This document shows, one piece after another, positions 8,885 to 18,642 of a DNA stretch of 45,425 bases. Source of the stretch: Bacillus sp. AFS055030 (GTDB lineage: Bacteria > Bacillota > Bacilli > Bacillales > Bacillaceae_G); contig NZ_NUGT01000029.1 in the NCBI RefSeq assembly GCF_002574545.1, positions 1 to 45,425 of the forward strand, in the 5' to 3' direction. Under the pieces are notes generated by a model. It was not told the origin of the DNA and did not search any database. It was given only the letters and a program-made list of their open reading frames with translations. Each line of letters starts with the position of its first letter. Position 1 is the stretch's first letter. The position numbers and the translations under genes are program-made.

Positions 8885-9075
8885 TTAATAGTACTCAAAT
8901 TTCGGAATTAGTTTGACTAAAAATTCACCCTTTCCTTTGAACTTGTAAAGGGGAGTGTCTAAATAATCTTGGGCCATAGCTACAAGTTGCAGTGAGTAAT
9001 TTAAATGTTCTCCAATACTGAGCCGTTTTGTTCAAGACTAATGCATTCAATTGTAGTTTCAATTTGAACCTCTTA
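8885..9075 (-). pseudogene. Unrecognised gene remnant between ACAD and CaiB-like genes
   Basis: On the minus strand one frame encodes ETTIECISLEQNGS and, after a frame change near 9016, continues as IGEHLNYSLQLVAMAQDYL, then TPLYKFKGKGEFLVKLIP and a stop at 8885. The residue pattern looks like a real protein C-terminus, but there is no start, no ribosome site and no recognisable fold motif. I cannot name the family. It sits directly after the acyl-CoA dehydrogenase stop and probably marks a former operon gene. Confidence 0.4.
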
Positions 9076-9082
9076 TACTTTA

Positions 9083-10267
9083 CTAATTTAATCCTAAGTT
9101 GTTAGCAATAATTCCTTTCATAATCTCGTTAGTACCTGCAAAGATCGATAGTACTGCTACATCTCTGTACCATCTAGCAATCTCGTACTCTTCCATATAT
9201 CCATAGCCCCCGTGAAGCTGCATACATTCTGAGGCTGTTTTCTTTGCCAATGCTGTTGTCCACCATTTTGCCATGGACATTTCAGTAATAATATTCTCTT
9301 TAGCGATGTGCTTCTCAATTACATTATCCAAAAACGTACGTCCAATTTGGATCTCTGTTGCAAGCTCAGCAAGTTTAAATTGTGTGTTTTGGAAGGAACT
9401 GATTGATTTTCCAAATGCTTTACGCTCTTTAACATAGTCTAATGTAATTTCTAACATTCTTTCAGCACCAATAATAGCTGAAATCGACACTAATAGTCGT
9501 TCCTGTTGAAGCTTAGACATTAAATAATAAAACCCTTTATTCTCATCTCCTAGTAGATTTTCGACTGGGACAATCGCATCTTCAAATATAAGCTCGGCTG
9601 TATCCTGTGAATGCAATCCTATCTTTTTCAATTTCTTTCCTCTCTTAAAGCCTGGAGTACCTTCCTCAACGACTATTAAACTAATTCCCTTATAGCCTGG
9701 AACTGCATGTGGATCTGTTTTACATGCAACAACAAACAGATTCCCTACAATACCATTTGAAATAAACGTTTTCTCACCGTTTATGACAAAATAGTCCCCT
9801 TTCCTTACAGCAGTTGTCTTAATTGAAGCTAAATCAGACCCCGTACCTGGTTCTGTCATAGCAACTCCTGATATAATTTCTCCTGAAACGGCCCCAGGTA
9901 ACCAACGTTTTTTCTGCTCTTCCGTGCCATAGCTTTCAATGTATGGCATAACAATATCACTATGTAGGCCAGAAGCACCACCAGCACCTAACCCTAATTT
10001 ATTTAACTCTTCATTGATTACGACTGAATAACCAAAATCTGCATTTAATCCTCCGTATTCTTCACTTACCCAAGGGCATAAATATCCTTGTTCCCCCATT
10101 TTTTTCAAAAATGTTAAAGGTACTGATCGATCTTCTTCCCATTTTTCTATGAAAGGAGCTGCTTCCTTTTCTAAAAATTTTGCAAATGCTTTTCTGAATA
10201 TATGGTGTTCTTCTTTCAAATAACTTTTATGAGTAATATTAGTTTTTCCCGTCAATGTTTTTGCCAT
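9083..10267 (-). CDS. Acyl-CoA dehydrogenase, long-chain type
   Basis: A 394-residue FAD enzyme of fatty-acid or branched-acid beta-oxidation. FAD/substrate motif AMTEPGTGSDLASI lies near residue 137, with ERKAFGKSISSFQ and the C-terminal LHGGYGYMEEYEIARWYRD. At the place where short- and medium-chain enzymes have the catalytic Glu (YEGT) this one has FAGTNEI, so that base is absent. E256 in LQQERLL instead matches the base used in long-chain and isovaleryl-CoA dehydrogenases. Start ATG follows GAGGGGTAAG. It is flanked by gaps of about 440 bases upstream and 260 downstream, the latter holding a gene remnant. Confidence 0.92.
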   Translation of the reverse strand: MAKTLTGKTNITHKSYLKEEHHIFRKAFAKFLEKEAAPFIEKWEEDRSVPLTFLKKMGEQGYLCPWVSEEYGGLNADFGYSVVINEELNKLGLGAGGASGLHSDIVMPYIESYGTEEQKKRWLPGAVSGEIISGVAMTEPGTGSDLASIKTTAVRKGDYFVINGEKTFISNGIVGNLFVVACKTDPHAVPGYKGISLIVVEEGTPGFKRGKKLKKIGLHSQDTAELIFEDAIVPVENLLGDENKGFYYLMSKLQQERLLVSISAIIGAERMLEITLDYVKERKAFGKSISSFQNTQFKLAELATEIQIGRTFLDNVIEKHIAKENIITEMSMAKWWTTALAKKTASECMQLHGGYGYMEEYEIARWYRDVAVLSIFAGTNEIMKGIIANNLGLN

Positions 10268-10709
10268 CTATCTTACCCCTCTTTTGTATATGATTTGCAT
10301 TCAATTGCTTCTTCTCAGATATTTCCAAATCATGCTTTTTTTGTATGAATCTACTGTATTTCATTTTCTGGTGCTTAGCAGAAATAGACCTGATCACTTA
10401 ACTAAGTTACCCAGTGATTTTCCTTAATAACCTCTTTTTAATTTTTATAATTCAACAAAAGAATATTGCGTTGTTATTAATAGTTCTTAATTCCTAGATA
10501 GTCCACTATTTTATTAGTAGACATTCGGAAAATAATTGTAGGAATTATGACAAATACTTTTCAATTTGAAAACTGAGTTTTCGAAAAAATCAGACGATGA
10601 ATTAACCAACATTAAGCAATTATCATATCTTTGCTAATAATGCGAACCACCGCCTAACTTTTAATTTTTCTTGAATATAACTTACAATGCAATAACCTGT
10701 AGATTCATA
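10268..10709 (-). other. Intergenic region without a gene
   Basis: The 442 bases between the enoyl-CoA hydratase stop and the acyl-CoA dehydrogenase start are AT-rich, and I see no protein remnant, clear hairpin or RNA in them. The promoter of the downstream minus-strand dehydrogenase would be expected here, but I cannot point to convincing -35/-10 boxes. Confidence 0.5.
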
Positions 10710-11486
10710 TTATTTCCCTTGGAACTGAGGGCGCCTTTTTTCCAAAAATGCTTGTACACCTTCTCTAACGTCCTCTGTCAGGAAAAGTTCTTGAAACAAT
10801 TCTGCCTCTTTTTCGAGAGCCTTATTAAACGGTAATTCAATGCCTTCATCTACCGCCCTTTTTATATTTCTCACTGCAGTAGGTGAGTTTTTGCATATTT
10901 TCTTTGCTAGCTGAAGACCAGCTTGTAATCCTTCACCCCTTGGGACAACTCTATTTACTAAACCGATTCGCAAAGCCTCTTCTGCGGTAATATGTTCACC
11001 TGTAAACATTAACTCCTTTGCTTTGGCTTCACCAATAAGTCGTGGTAAGCGCTGTGTCCCTCCTCCACCAGGGAATAATCCAAGCGTTGATTCAGGTACT
11101 CCAATTAATGCCTGCTCTTCTGATATACGGATGTCACAAGTTAGTGCAAGTTCACATCCACCGCCAAGTGTATAACCATTTAATACGGCAATCGTAGGTT
11201 TTGGAGAGAAATCAATGCTATTTAATACCTCATGTGTCTTTGAAAAACTTGGGATTAAATTAGGATTTCCAATTTTTTCAGGGAACCCTTTTATGTCTCC
11301 TCCTGCCATAAATGCCTTTTCCCCAGCACCTGTAACAATAATTGCCAATACCTCAAGATCATTATTTAGGTTTGCGAATTGTTCCCCTAATTCTTGAATA
11401 ACTGCTTCACTCAATGTGTTCATAGGTGGGTTGTCAATCATTACAATCGCTATGCTGTCTTGCTTTTCAACTTTAATGAGTGCCAT
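10710..11486 (-). CDS. Enoyl-CoA hydratase/isomerase family protein
   Basis: A 258-residue crotonase-fold enzyme that hydrates a trans-2-enoyl-CoA to the 3-hydroxyacyl-CoA. Both catalytic glutamates are in place, in GGGCELALTCDI and VPESTLGLFPGGGGTQRLP, along with the oxyanion-hole AFMAGGDI segment. I use the ATG at 11486, five bases after GAGGTGAT; the GTG three codons upstream lies inside that site. It follows the 3-hydroxyacyl-CoA dehydrogenase-like gene by 54 bases and so forms a three-gene beta-oxidation unit with it and the thiolase. Confidence 0.93.
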   Translation of the reverse strand: MALIKVEKQDSIAIVMIDNPPMNTLSEAVIQELGEQFANLNNDLEVLAIIVTGAGEKAFMAGGDIKGFPEKIGNPNLIPSFSKTHEVLNSIDFSPKPTIAVLNGYTLGGGCELALTCDIRISEEQALIGVPESTLGLFPGGGGTQRLPRLIGEAKAKELMFTGEHITAEEALRIGLVNRVVPRGEGLQAGLQLAKKICKNSPTAVRNIKRAVDEGIELPFNKALEKEAELFQELFLTEDVREGVQAFLEKRRPQFQGK

Positions 11487-11540
11487 TAGTATCACCTCTA
11501 AAAGATTTTGATAAAAAATTGCAAGAAAACTCTTATTCTA

Positions 11541-12311
11541 TTATTTTGGCTGCATGCGAATCGCACCGTCTATACGAATGACTTCACCGTTTAACATTGG
11601 ATTTTCGATGATAGTTTGGACAAGATGAGCGAATTCACTTGGACGCCCTAAACGTTTAGGGAATGGAACCATTGCACCAAGAGAATTTAATAGTTCTTCA
11701 GGAGCACCATCAAGGATTGGAGTTTTGAAAATGCCCGGTGCAATCGTTAGAACGCGAACCCCGTAGCTTGCCAGGTCACGAGCGATTGGAAGTGTCATGC
11801 CTACAACGCCGCCTTTAGAAGCACTGTAGGCAGCTTGACCAATTTGTCCTTCAAATGCTGCAACAGAAGCAGTGTTGACGATTACTCCTCTTTCTCCGCT
11901 TTCATTTGGCTCGTTTTGAGCCATCTTTTCAGCTGCCAATCGAATCACATTAAATGAACCGACTAAGTTTACATTAATAACTTTTTTAAATTGCTCAAGT
12001 GAATGAGGACCATTTTTTCCAACAGTTTTTTCCCCAATTCCAATTCCAGCACAATTGATAGCTGCAGTAATCTTACCGAATTTTTCAACCGCTTGATCTA
12101 ATGCAGATTGAACATCTGATTCATTTGCTACATTTGTTTTTACATAAAGCACATTATCTGATCCAAGTTCTTCAACTAAATTGGTTGCTTTATCATCGTT
12201 TAGGTCAATAATAAGAGCCTTTCCACCATTTGCTACTGTATTTCTTACTGTCGCTTCTCCAAGTCCTGAAGCTCCACCTGTAACAACTACTACACTATTT
12301 TTCAATTCCAT
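11541..12311 (-). CDS. SDR, 3-hydroxyacyl-CoA dehydrogenase type-2-like
   Basis: A 256-residue SDR with TGGASGLGE at the N-terminus, NCAG, a catalytic Ser in [11 protein letters not shown] and Tyr/Lys in YSASKGG, and APGIFKTP. The overall pattern (including [12 protein letters not shown] and the end [15 protein letters not shown]) is that of type-2 3-hydroxyacyl-CoA dehydrogenases (HSD17B10-like), which oxidise 3-hydroxy- and 2-methyl-3-hydroxyacyl-CoA with NAD. Start at the ATG at 12311, eight bases after AAGGAG. Between thiolase and enoyl-CoA hydratase it supplies the third beta-oxidation step. The 2-methyl-branched specificity is inferred from family and from the racemase-like neighbour. 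Confidence 0.9.
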   Translation of the reverse strand: MELKNSVVVVTGGASGLGEATVRNTVANGGKALIIDLNDDKATNLVEELGSDNVLYVKTNVANESDVQSALDQAVEKFGKITAAINCAGIGIGEKTVGKNGPHSLEQFKKVINVNLVGSFNVIRLAAEKMAQNEPNESGERGVIVNTASVAAFEGQIGQAAYSASKGGVVGMTLPIARDLASYGVRVLTIAPGIFKTPILDGAPEELLNSLGAMVPFPKRLGRPSEFAHLVQTIIENPMLNGEVIRIDGAIRMQPK

Positions 12312-12347
12312 TTTCAACACTCCTTAATTATTAAATTTTGTAAAAAT

Positions 12348-13487
12348 TTATAATCTCTCAATAATTGTTGCATTAGCTTGTCCGTGACCTTCACAAATCG
12401 ACATTAAGCCATATCTTCCACATGAACGTTCAAGTTCATGAAGTAAGGTAGTCATGATACGAGCACCTGTACCGCCAATTGGATGTCCAAGAGCAACCGC
12501 CCCACCGTTTACATTTAGCTTGTTCAAATCAGCACCAAGTTCTTGTGCCCACACCAATGGAACAGGAGCAAATGCTTCATTCACTTCATATAAATCCATA
12601 TCTTCGAGAGTAAGTCCTGCTTTTTCCAAAGCTTTTTTAGATGCTGCAATTGGACCTGTCAACATTAATGTTGGATCAGAACCAACAACACTCCGTGAAA
12701 TAATACGAGCGCGAGGTTTTAATTCTAATTCTTCAGCTTTATCACGGGACATAATTAATACAGCAGCCGCCCCATCACTTATTTGACTAGAATTTCCGGC
12801 ATGAATTTTTCCATTTTCTTGGAAAACAGGTTTAAGCTTTGCTAATTTTTCTAAACTAGTATCCCCTCTTGGTCCTTCATCAACGGAAACAATTGCTGTT
12901 GTACCATCTGGAAGCGTAACTTCGATAGGAGCGATCTCTCTTTCAAAGCGGCCTTCTTTTTGTGCATAAACTGCTTTTCTGTGGCTTTCTATAGAAAATT
13001 CATCTAATTGTGTACGACTAATGCCCCATTTATCGGCAACACGTTCAGCTGATACACCCTGATGAATGACCTCATATCTTTTAAAGTACTCCTGACTATG
13101 ATCTGAAATCGCCATTGGTAAAACATGTGTCATACTTTCAACACCGCCAGCAATAACAACATCCATATCACCACTTAATATTGCCTGTGCTGCAAAATGG
13201 ATTGCTTGTTGACCTGATCCACATTGACGTTCTACCACAACTCCAGGTACTTCAATTGGAAAATCTGCGATTAACGCAGCTACTCTAGCAAGGTCAAATG
13301 ATTGTTGCCCAACTTGCATTCCGACACCAAAAATCACATCTTCGACAAGCTTTGGAGAAATTCCAGTTCTTTTAATAAGCTCCTTTAATGTATGTGCGGC
13401 TAACTCTTGAGGATGAGTAGCACTTAAAGCCCCTTTATGTTTCCCTATTGGTGTTCTTACCGCTTCGACAATTACTACTTCACGCAT
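12348..13487 (-). CDS. Acetyl-CoA acyltransferase (thiolase)
   Basis: A 379-residue thiolase that splits a 3-oxoacyl-CoA with CoA. Acyl-enzyme cysteine C89 lies in VERQCGSGQQAIHF, the catalytic His in GHPIGGTGAR, and the second cysteine in SICEGHGQANATI near the C-terminus (more often CIGGGQG). The NEAFA motif is present. Start ATG behind AAGGAG. It is the first gene of the beta-oxidation set; 270 bases upstream hold no gene, so the operon promoter should be there. Confidence 0.95.
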   Translation of the reverse strand: MREVVIVEAVRTPIGKHKGALSATHPQELAAHTLKELIKRTGISPKLVEDVIFGVGMQVGQQSFDLARVAALIADFPIEVPGVVVERQCGSGQQAIHFAAQAILSGDMDVVIAGGVESMTHVLPMAISDHSQEYFKRYEVIHQGVSAERVADKWGISRTQLDEFSIESHRKAVYAQKEGRFEREIAPIEVTLPDGTTAIVSVDEGPRGDTSLEKLAKLKPVFQENGKIHAGNSSQISDGAAAVLIMSRDKAEELELKPRARIISRSVVGSDPTLMLTGPIAASKKALEKAGLTLEDMDLYEVNEAFAPVPLVWAQELGADLNKLNVNGGAVALGHPIGGTGARIMTTLLHELERSCGRYGLMSICEGHGQANATIIERL

Positions 13488-13785
13488 GTGTTTCTCCTTC
13501 CTTTCTTTAAAAATTATTTTTCATATTATTGAAAATCAGTAGGCGCAATATAAAATACAGTTCTCATATGGCCTATTGAGAATCATCAAGTCTACTTCCA
13601 AATTAAAAATCTTATAAAAGTAAATAATTAAATACCCAAAATATTAATCAACCTGTTTGATTAGAAGACCGAAAATTCTGTAAATTGAAATTATTAGTAT
13701 TTATTTCATTCTATTTTTTCTTTTCATTAATGTAAAATACATAATAATTAACGATAATTAACTATTAGTTAAGTAAAGGTAATAG

Positions 13786-14101
13786 CCCCCTCTACCCCAC
13801 AATTGATGAATATAAGGCATTACCTTCTCAACATACTTCACATCAAGTTCCATATGTTCATAGGAATGTTTCAAATAAAGCTCACCGTTTTTTAAATAAT
13901 CGCCCTCTTGAACAACGATATATGGGATACCTCCATTTACTCGACTAACAACAAGTTGATCTCTTACATTTTCCCATGCCTTATCGGTATCTTTATATTT
14001 CTTACCTTGTCGCTGGAATAGATACATATCTTCACGCATAACAAGCTCTTTCGTTAAATAGTTTCGGATGAATGAGCTGTCAGATTCTAATTCTCGTACC
14101 T
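13786..14101 (-). pseudogene. spoVR 3'-fragment B
   Basis: About 105 codons match the C-terminal part of SpoVR encoded intact at 20865-22286, from RELESDSSF through HQLWGRG. The similarity begins abruptly at 14101 and stops abruptly at 13786, after which the frame runs on into unrelated codons. Many third-position differences from the intact gene show it is not a recent copy. There is no N-terminal part and no start. It lies 165 bases left of the dead IS3-family element. Confidence 0.85.
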
Positions 14102-14314
14102 TACCTAAATGAGATAGAAAAAAATAAGTTGAAAAAAGAACCGATTACATGTGAAAAAATTTTAATACAAAAAAGACACTATCTTGTATTTAAACGACGT
14201 AAAAAAATTGCCTAAACCGAATGGTGTCAGTTTATCTATTTAAGAAAAAAACACGTGATATAGAAGTGCACCCCAAAAGTTAGACATAGTCTAACTTTTG
14301 GAGGTGCATTTTTT

Positions 14315-14767
14315 ATGACAAAATTTACTATTGATGAGAAAATATTTGCCGTAAAACGTTACTTGGAAGGGAATGAATCTCAAACAGAGATTTCAAATTC
14401 TATCGGAGTTCACCATTCTGTTTTTCAAACATGGTTACAAAAATTTCAGTATCATGGTGAACAAGGTTTTCAAAAAAGATATACTTCATACGATTTGCAG
14501 TTTAAACTAGATGTACTTAACTATATGAACGAACAAGGAACATCGATCAGAGAAACAGCTGCAATTTTTAACATTCCTACTCCTTCTACTCTTTTTCAGT
14601 GGAAAAGGCAGTTAGAAATAATCGGTACAGATGCCCTTGAATTAAAGAAGAAGGGGCGTCCACCATTGTCTAAAAATAATTCAAACACTAGTAGTAATAA
14701 GGAAGTAGATAAAGGATCAATTGAAGCTTTAAGAGCTGAGAATGAACGTTTACGAATTAAGGCATGA
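14315..14767 (+). pseudogene. IS3-family OrfA, C-terminally truncated
   Basis: A 150-codon frame with two helix-turn-helix units (RYLEGNESQTEISNSIGVHH and later IRETAAIFNIPTPSTLFQWK) and the start of the leucine-zipper segment EALRAENERLR. Normally the zipper continues for some 30 residues to the slippery frameshift site; here it ends five codons later. An internal deletion has removed this end together with the start of OrfB, and OrfB is not in the usual -1 frame relative to OrfA. Start ATG lies behind GGAGGTGC. Confidence 0.8.
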
Positions 14768-15587
14768 ATTTTCGGTAAAGTCCCTTCTACAACTCGCAGA
14801 CATCCCACGTAGTACGTATTATTATTGGGTGAAAAATTTAGATCGTCCAGATCCAGATGCAGAGCTAAAAGTGTTAATAAAAGCTATTTACGATGAACAC
14901 GAAGGTATTTATGGCTATCGTAAAATACGAGATGAGCTTACAAATCGAGGATATACAGTAAATCATAAAAAAGTTCAACGTCTCATGAAAATAATGGGAA
15001 TAAAATCACTAGTGAAGGTAAAGAAATATCGCTCTTACAAAGGCAAAGTGGGTAAAACAGCTCCTAATATTTTAAATCGAAATTTTCAAGCATCTAAGCC
15101 AAATGAGAAATGGGTTACAGACATAACCGAATTTAAATTATTTGGAGAAAAGCTATATTTGTCACCTATGTTGGACTTATATAATGGTGAAATAATTACT
15201 TATACAATCGGTTCAAGACCGACCTATTCACTTGTTTCAACTATGTTAGAACAGTCTTTTGAACGATTAAAAGTTTCTGATACATAGCTTATTCATTCAG
15301 ATCAAGGGTGGCACTATCAAATGAAACGGTATCGTAGTGCCCTTATTGAGCATGGCATCACACAGAGTATGTCTCGAAAAGGAAACTGTTACGATAACGC
15401 AGTAATAGAAAGTTTCTTTAGTATCATGAAATCTGAACTACTCTATCTTAAGGAATTTAAAAGCATCGCACACTTTAAACAAGAACTAGCTAAATATATA
15501 GATTACTATAACAACAAACGAATTAAGGCTAAATTAAAAGGCATGAGCCCGATAAAATACCGAGTTCATGCCCAACAGGCTGCCTAA
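14742..15587 (+). pseudogene. IS3-family OrfB (DDE integrase) with in-frame amber stop
   Basis: The frame begins within OrfA (YELRHEFSVKSLLQLADIPR, a typical near-N-terminal OrfB segment) and carries the DDE core: first Asp in WVTDITEF, second Asp in [10 protein letters not shown], Glu in [15 protein letters not shown] at 15285-15287 interrupts it between the first and second Asp; the frame then continues unchanged to the stop at 15585-15587. With the stop and the lost N-terminus it should be inactive. Confidence 0.85.
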
Positions 15588-15624
15588 TTAAAATTACCAG
15601 TCTAACTTTATGGGGTCAGTACAT

Positions 15625-16197
15625 TCTCAATATTCGTCTCTAAATGAACTCCCCTACCCCACAATTGATGAATATAAGGCATTACCTTCTCAACATACTT
15701 CACATCAAGTTCCATATGTTCATAGGAATGCTTCAAATAAAGCTCCCCATTTTTTAAATAATCGCCTTCTTGAACAACAATATAAGGGAATCCACCGTTA
15801 ACCCTACTAACAAATGATCTCGTACATTTTCCCACGCTTTATCCGTAACTTTATATTACTTACCTTGTCGCTGGAATAAATACATATCTTCACGCATGAC
15901 AAGATCTTTTGTTAAGTAGTTTCGTATAAATGAACTATCAGACTCTAACTCTCGTACTTCAAACATTTTTTCTCGACCGCTGCCAGGTTTAACACCTAAC
16001 TCTCTCATTTCTTTGCTTGGATTATTATATCGCTCTTCAATATCTTCAAACATTCTTAGTCTAAATATTACGGGTTAATGCTTGTTTTTGATGGCTGTAC
16101 AACACCTGCGTTTAGTTTTGCGTATTCGATTGCTTCGTTTGAGTCTAGGTTTAGTTCGCGCATGATACGGATATGCCAATAACTTGCCCAACCTTGT
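15625..16197 (-). pseudogene. spoVR 3'-fragment A
   Basis: A second partial spoVR copy, matching the intact gene from about [13 protein letters not shown] to VHLETNIEN. It is broken by a nonsense codon (GAA to TAA in RQGKEYK), by a 4-base deletion near 15811 and by single-base losses near 16061-16068. It has no 5' part; homology starts abruptly at about 16197. It is cut at its 3' end by the right end of the IS3-family element. It shares several bases with fragment B against the intact gene, so the three are separate alleles. Confidence 0.88.
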
Positions 16198-16261
16198 TTT
16201 TCTCAAAGAACTTAAAATGTTCTTCTTTATTTAAGAGAAATATAGAGTATCCATAAATAAT

Positions 16262-17197
16262 TTACTTTCTTACGTATTTATTTTGAAGCCCATCTTTATA
16301 CTCACTTATTTCACCTTTTGCAACTAAATAACTTAAATAGGCATTAGTCTCTCCGAGTGCAATCCACTTATCTAGTACACTTGAAGCTATTGGAAATAAA
16401 CTATTTGATACTTGGTACGCACTCATCTCTCCTGTAATCTGCTCGAGTACAAAACCAATTCGATCTTCATAATGATTTAGTAGTTCGTTAATTCGCTCTT
16501 GTGCATCCATAAAAATGGGACCATGTCCTGGTAGAACTAATGAAATTCCCATTAATTGCATTGATTTTAATGTCTCAAGATAGATACTTAATGGATTTTG
16601 ATTTCCGTAGCCATGATATGAGATATAAGGTATAGTTTCTCTAGTCAAATGATCTCCTGACAGAAGAATCTGTTCTTCACTATTATAAAAACAGATGTGC
16701 CCATCCGAATGACCAGGCATTGGTATAGCTTCAAAAAGAAGCTCACCAATTGGATAAAGCCTATTTGTTTCTATGGTACACACGTTCTTCGGAAATCTAT
16801 TAGCTGATGTGTTCACAGGTTGTAATTGCTTTACTAGTTCCTGTGGCACGCCTGCTGATAAATAAAATCTTGAAAGTGATTCCACATCTAGATTATTCTG
16901 TGCGATTGCTTGTTCTTTCTCACTTAGAAAAACATTCGCTCCAGTCTGCTGTTGTAATTCTCTTGCATATTCAAAATGATCAGGGTGATGATGGGTTATC
17001 AAGATACGCTCAACATCTCGAAGTGGTTCAATACTGTATTTATTAAACGCAGCTTCCCAGGCCAAGCGAGTTTCATTGCGATTCATTGCCGTATCGATTA
17101 TTGTCCACTTTCCTTCTCTACAGGCTAAGTAACAATGAACATTATCATTCCAAAAAGGTAGTGGAATTGTTACTTGATAAATGCCATATCCTTTCAT
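16262..17197 (-). CDS. MBL-fold metallo-hydrolase
   Basis: A 311-residue metallo-beta-lactamase-fold hydrolase with the metal motif THHHPDH, a further His in PGHSDGH, Asp in LSGDHLT and His in LPGHGPIF. This set fits a two-metal hydrolase of thioesters, lactones or similar bonds (glyoxalase II/LACTB2-like), not an antibiotic beta-lactamase. The C-terminal 60 residues form a helical winged segment seen in LACTB2-like members. I take the ATG at 17197, behind AAAGGA; an ATG ten codons upstream has a poorly spaced site. Last gene of the hydrolase-MFS-MBL cassette. Substrate unknown. Confidence 0.85.
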   Translation of the reverse strand: MKGYGIYQVTIPLPFWNDNVHCYLACREGKWTIIDTAMNRNETRLAWEAAFNKYSIEPLRDVERILITHHHPDHFEYARELQQQTGANVFLSEKEQAIAQNNLDVESLSRFYLSAGVPQELVKQLQPVNTSANRFPKNVCTIETNRLYPIGELLFEAIPMPGHSDGHICFYNSEEQILLSGDHLTRETIPYISYHGYGNQNPLSIYLETLKSMQLMGISLVLPGHGPIFMDAQERINELLNHYEDRIGFVLEQITGEMSAYQVSNSLFPIASSVLDKWIALGETNAYLSYLVAKGEISEYKDGLQNKYVRK

Positions 17198-17277
17198 TTT
17201 TTCAATTCCTTTATTAATTAATTGCATAATAGGCTATTTCACCTCTACTTTAGCCATTTGTTAAACTAAGATTTATT

Positions 17278-18603
17278 TCATACAATCTGATTATTTACAG
17301 CGTTTTTAACTATTTCACTGGTTTGAACTGGTTTTTCTTTTAGGAATAGAGCACTAACTGCTGCTATCGCTGCAAGTACTGAGAAAAATATAAATACTTT
17401 AGTGAAATCAAAACTTCCACCTGTACGAACTGTTATTAGATAACCGGCTACTAACGGGGTTACAAATGCCCCCAACTGACCACAACCATTAACTATTCCC
17501 GTTACACTACCGACCACTCCACTAGGGTATCTTTTTTGAAGCGCAGCTGTTAAAGAACCAGAGTTAAATGCTACAAAAAATCCTGACGCCAATAGCAAAA
17601 TTAATAGCATAGGTGTATTTCCCTTATTAACTGATCCGAGCATCCAAAGCACAGGGATACATCCAATATAAGCAATCAGAGCAATTGGTTTCATTTTATT
17701 AAATTTATCCATCAACCAACCTCCCATTAAAATACTGATGATACTAATTATTGGAGGTAATGATGAGACAAACCCCATTTCCTTAATATTAAAGTTGTGT
17801 TGTTGGACTAAAAAAGTGCTAAGCCACGTTGTGAATCCCCAAAGAATACCGATCTGACAAAACATCATCAGGCAAATCACATAGAAGGTACGATCTTTCA
17901 AGTAAATCTTGTGGTTAACTTTTTCCTTCGTAGTTACTTGTAGAGTTGCCCCTTTATTCTGATTAATAAAATCTAATTCACTTTTACTTATTCTGCCTTT
18001 TTTATACATTTCTTCTGGTGTATCTTTAAAGAACAACCAAAGTAGTAATATACCAATTACACCAGGAATAGCTAGTGTAAAAAATACCGGTCTCCACTGA
18101 CCGTCAAATAAAGAAGCAGAGAGATTAGTTAAGATAATAGGTACAAGTGCTAAGCCAACATAATTGGAAGTATTAAAAATTGAAAGGGCTTTACCGCGAT
18201 CTGAATATGGGAACCAATTACTAATTGCTTTAGCCGAAGGGGGAAAATGATGTGCTTCTCCTAGCCCTAAACCTATTCGTAAAGCAATAAACTGGGTAAA
18301 ATTTTTGACAAATCCAGTCACTACACTTACTAATGTAAAAACAATTATGGCAACATTCATGACCTTTTTTGGTCCGAATTTATCTGCTAAAAATCCAGAA
18401 GTAACTTGTCCAACCGCATACGCGAAAAAGAAGGCGGAAGCGATTTGTCCAACTTGTACTGGCGTTAAGTTCATATCTTTTTGTATAAATGGTAAGAAAG
18501 TTAACACAGCCACACGGTCAAAGTAATTGATTATATATAGTAGCCAAACGATAAACAAAATAACGTATCGATATCCCCATACTTTCCTTACTGCATTTGA
18601 CAT
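17278..18603 (-). CDS. MFS transporter, anion:cation symporter type
   Basis: A 441-residue membrane carrier with about 12 hydrophobic segments. The motif GFLADKFGPKK between segments 2 and 3 and RIGLGLGEAHHFPPS in segment 4 are those of the ACS family (sugar-acid and other organic-anion proton symporters such as GudP/ExuT relatives). The N-terminal NYFDRVAV also fits. Start ATG follows AAGGAAGGGAAG. It is co-directional with an alpha/beta hydrolase 39 bases upstream and an MBL-fold hydrolase 80 bases downstream, so it probably imports the carboxylate these enzymes act on. The substrate is not readable from sequence. Confidence 0.9.
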   Translation of the reverse strand: MSNAVRKVWGYRYVILFIVWLLYIINYFDRVAVLTFLPFIQKDMNLTPVQVGQIASAFFFAYAVGQVTSGFLADKFGPKKVMNVAIIVFTLVSVVTGFVKNFTQFIALRIGLGLGEAHHFPPSAKAISNWFPYSDRGKALSIFNTSNYVGLALVPIILTNLSASLFDGQWRPVFFTLAIPGVIGILLLWLFFKDTPEEMYKKGRISKSELDFINQNKGATLQVTTKEKVNHKIYLKDRTFYVICLMMFCQIGILWGFTTWLSTFLVQQHNFNIKEMGFVSSLPPIISIISILMGGWLMDKFNKMKPIALIAYIGCIPVLWMLGSVNKGNTPMLLILLLASGFFVAFNSGSLTAALQKRYPSGVVGSVTGIVNGCGQLGAFVTPLVAGYLITVRTGGSFDFTKVFIFFSVLAAIAAVSALFLKEKPVQTSEIVKNAVNNQIV

Positions 18604-18642
18604 ATATTTTTACTTCCCTTCCTTTATTGGCTTTTATTTTTT

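Larger units (their letters stand above)
14267..15618 (+). mobile_element. IS3-family (IS150-like) insertion sequence, inactive
   Basis: The element has the two-ORF layout of IS3-family elements and imperfect terminal inverted repeats of 19 bases, 14267-14285 (TGCACCCC..GTTAGAC) and 15600-15618 (GTCTAAC..GGGGTCA). No direct target duplication is visible: the flanks are GAAG on the left and GTAC on the right. Both ORFs are damaged. The element sits between two diverged spoVR fragments, so its flanks were probably joined by recombination or deletion rather than by one simple insertion. Confidence 0.85.

Noticed and set aside
14106-14266. Possible end of another insertion sequence between spoVR fragment B and the IS3-family element
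   Set aside because: GACACTAT and ATGGTGTC look like inverted ends, but no transposase remnant supports it.
16205-16224. Small AAAGAAC/GTTCTT hairpin after the MBL-fold gene
   Set aside because: Weak stem and poor T-run; could be a terminator but not convincing.
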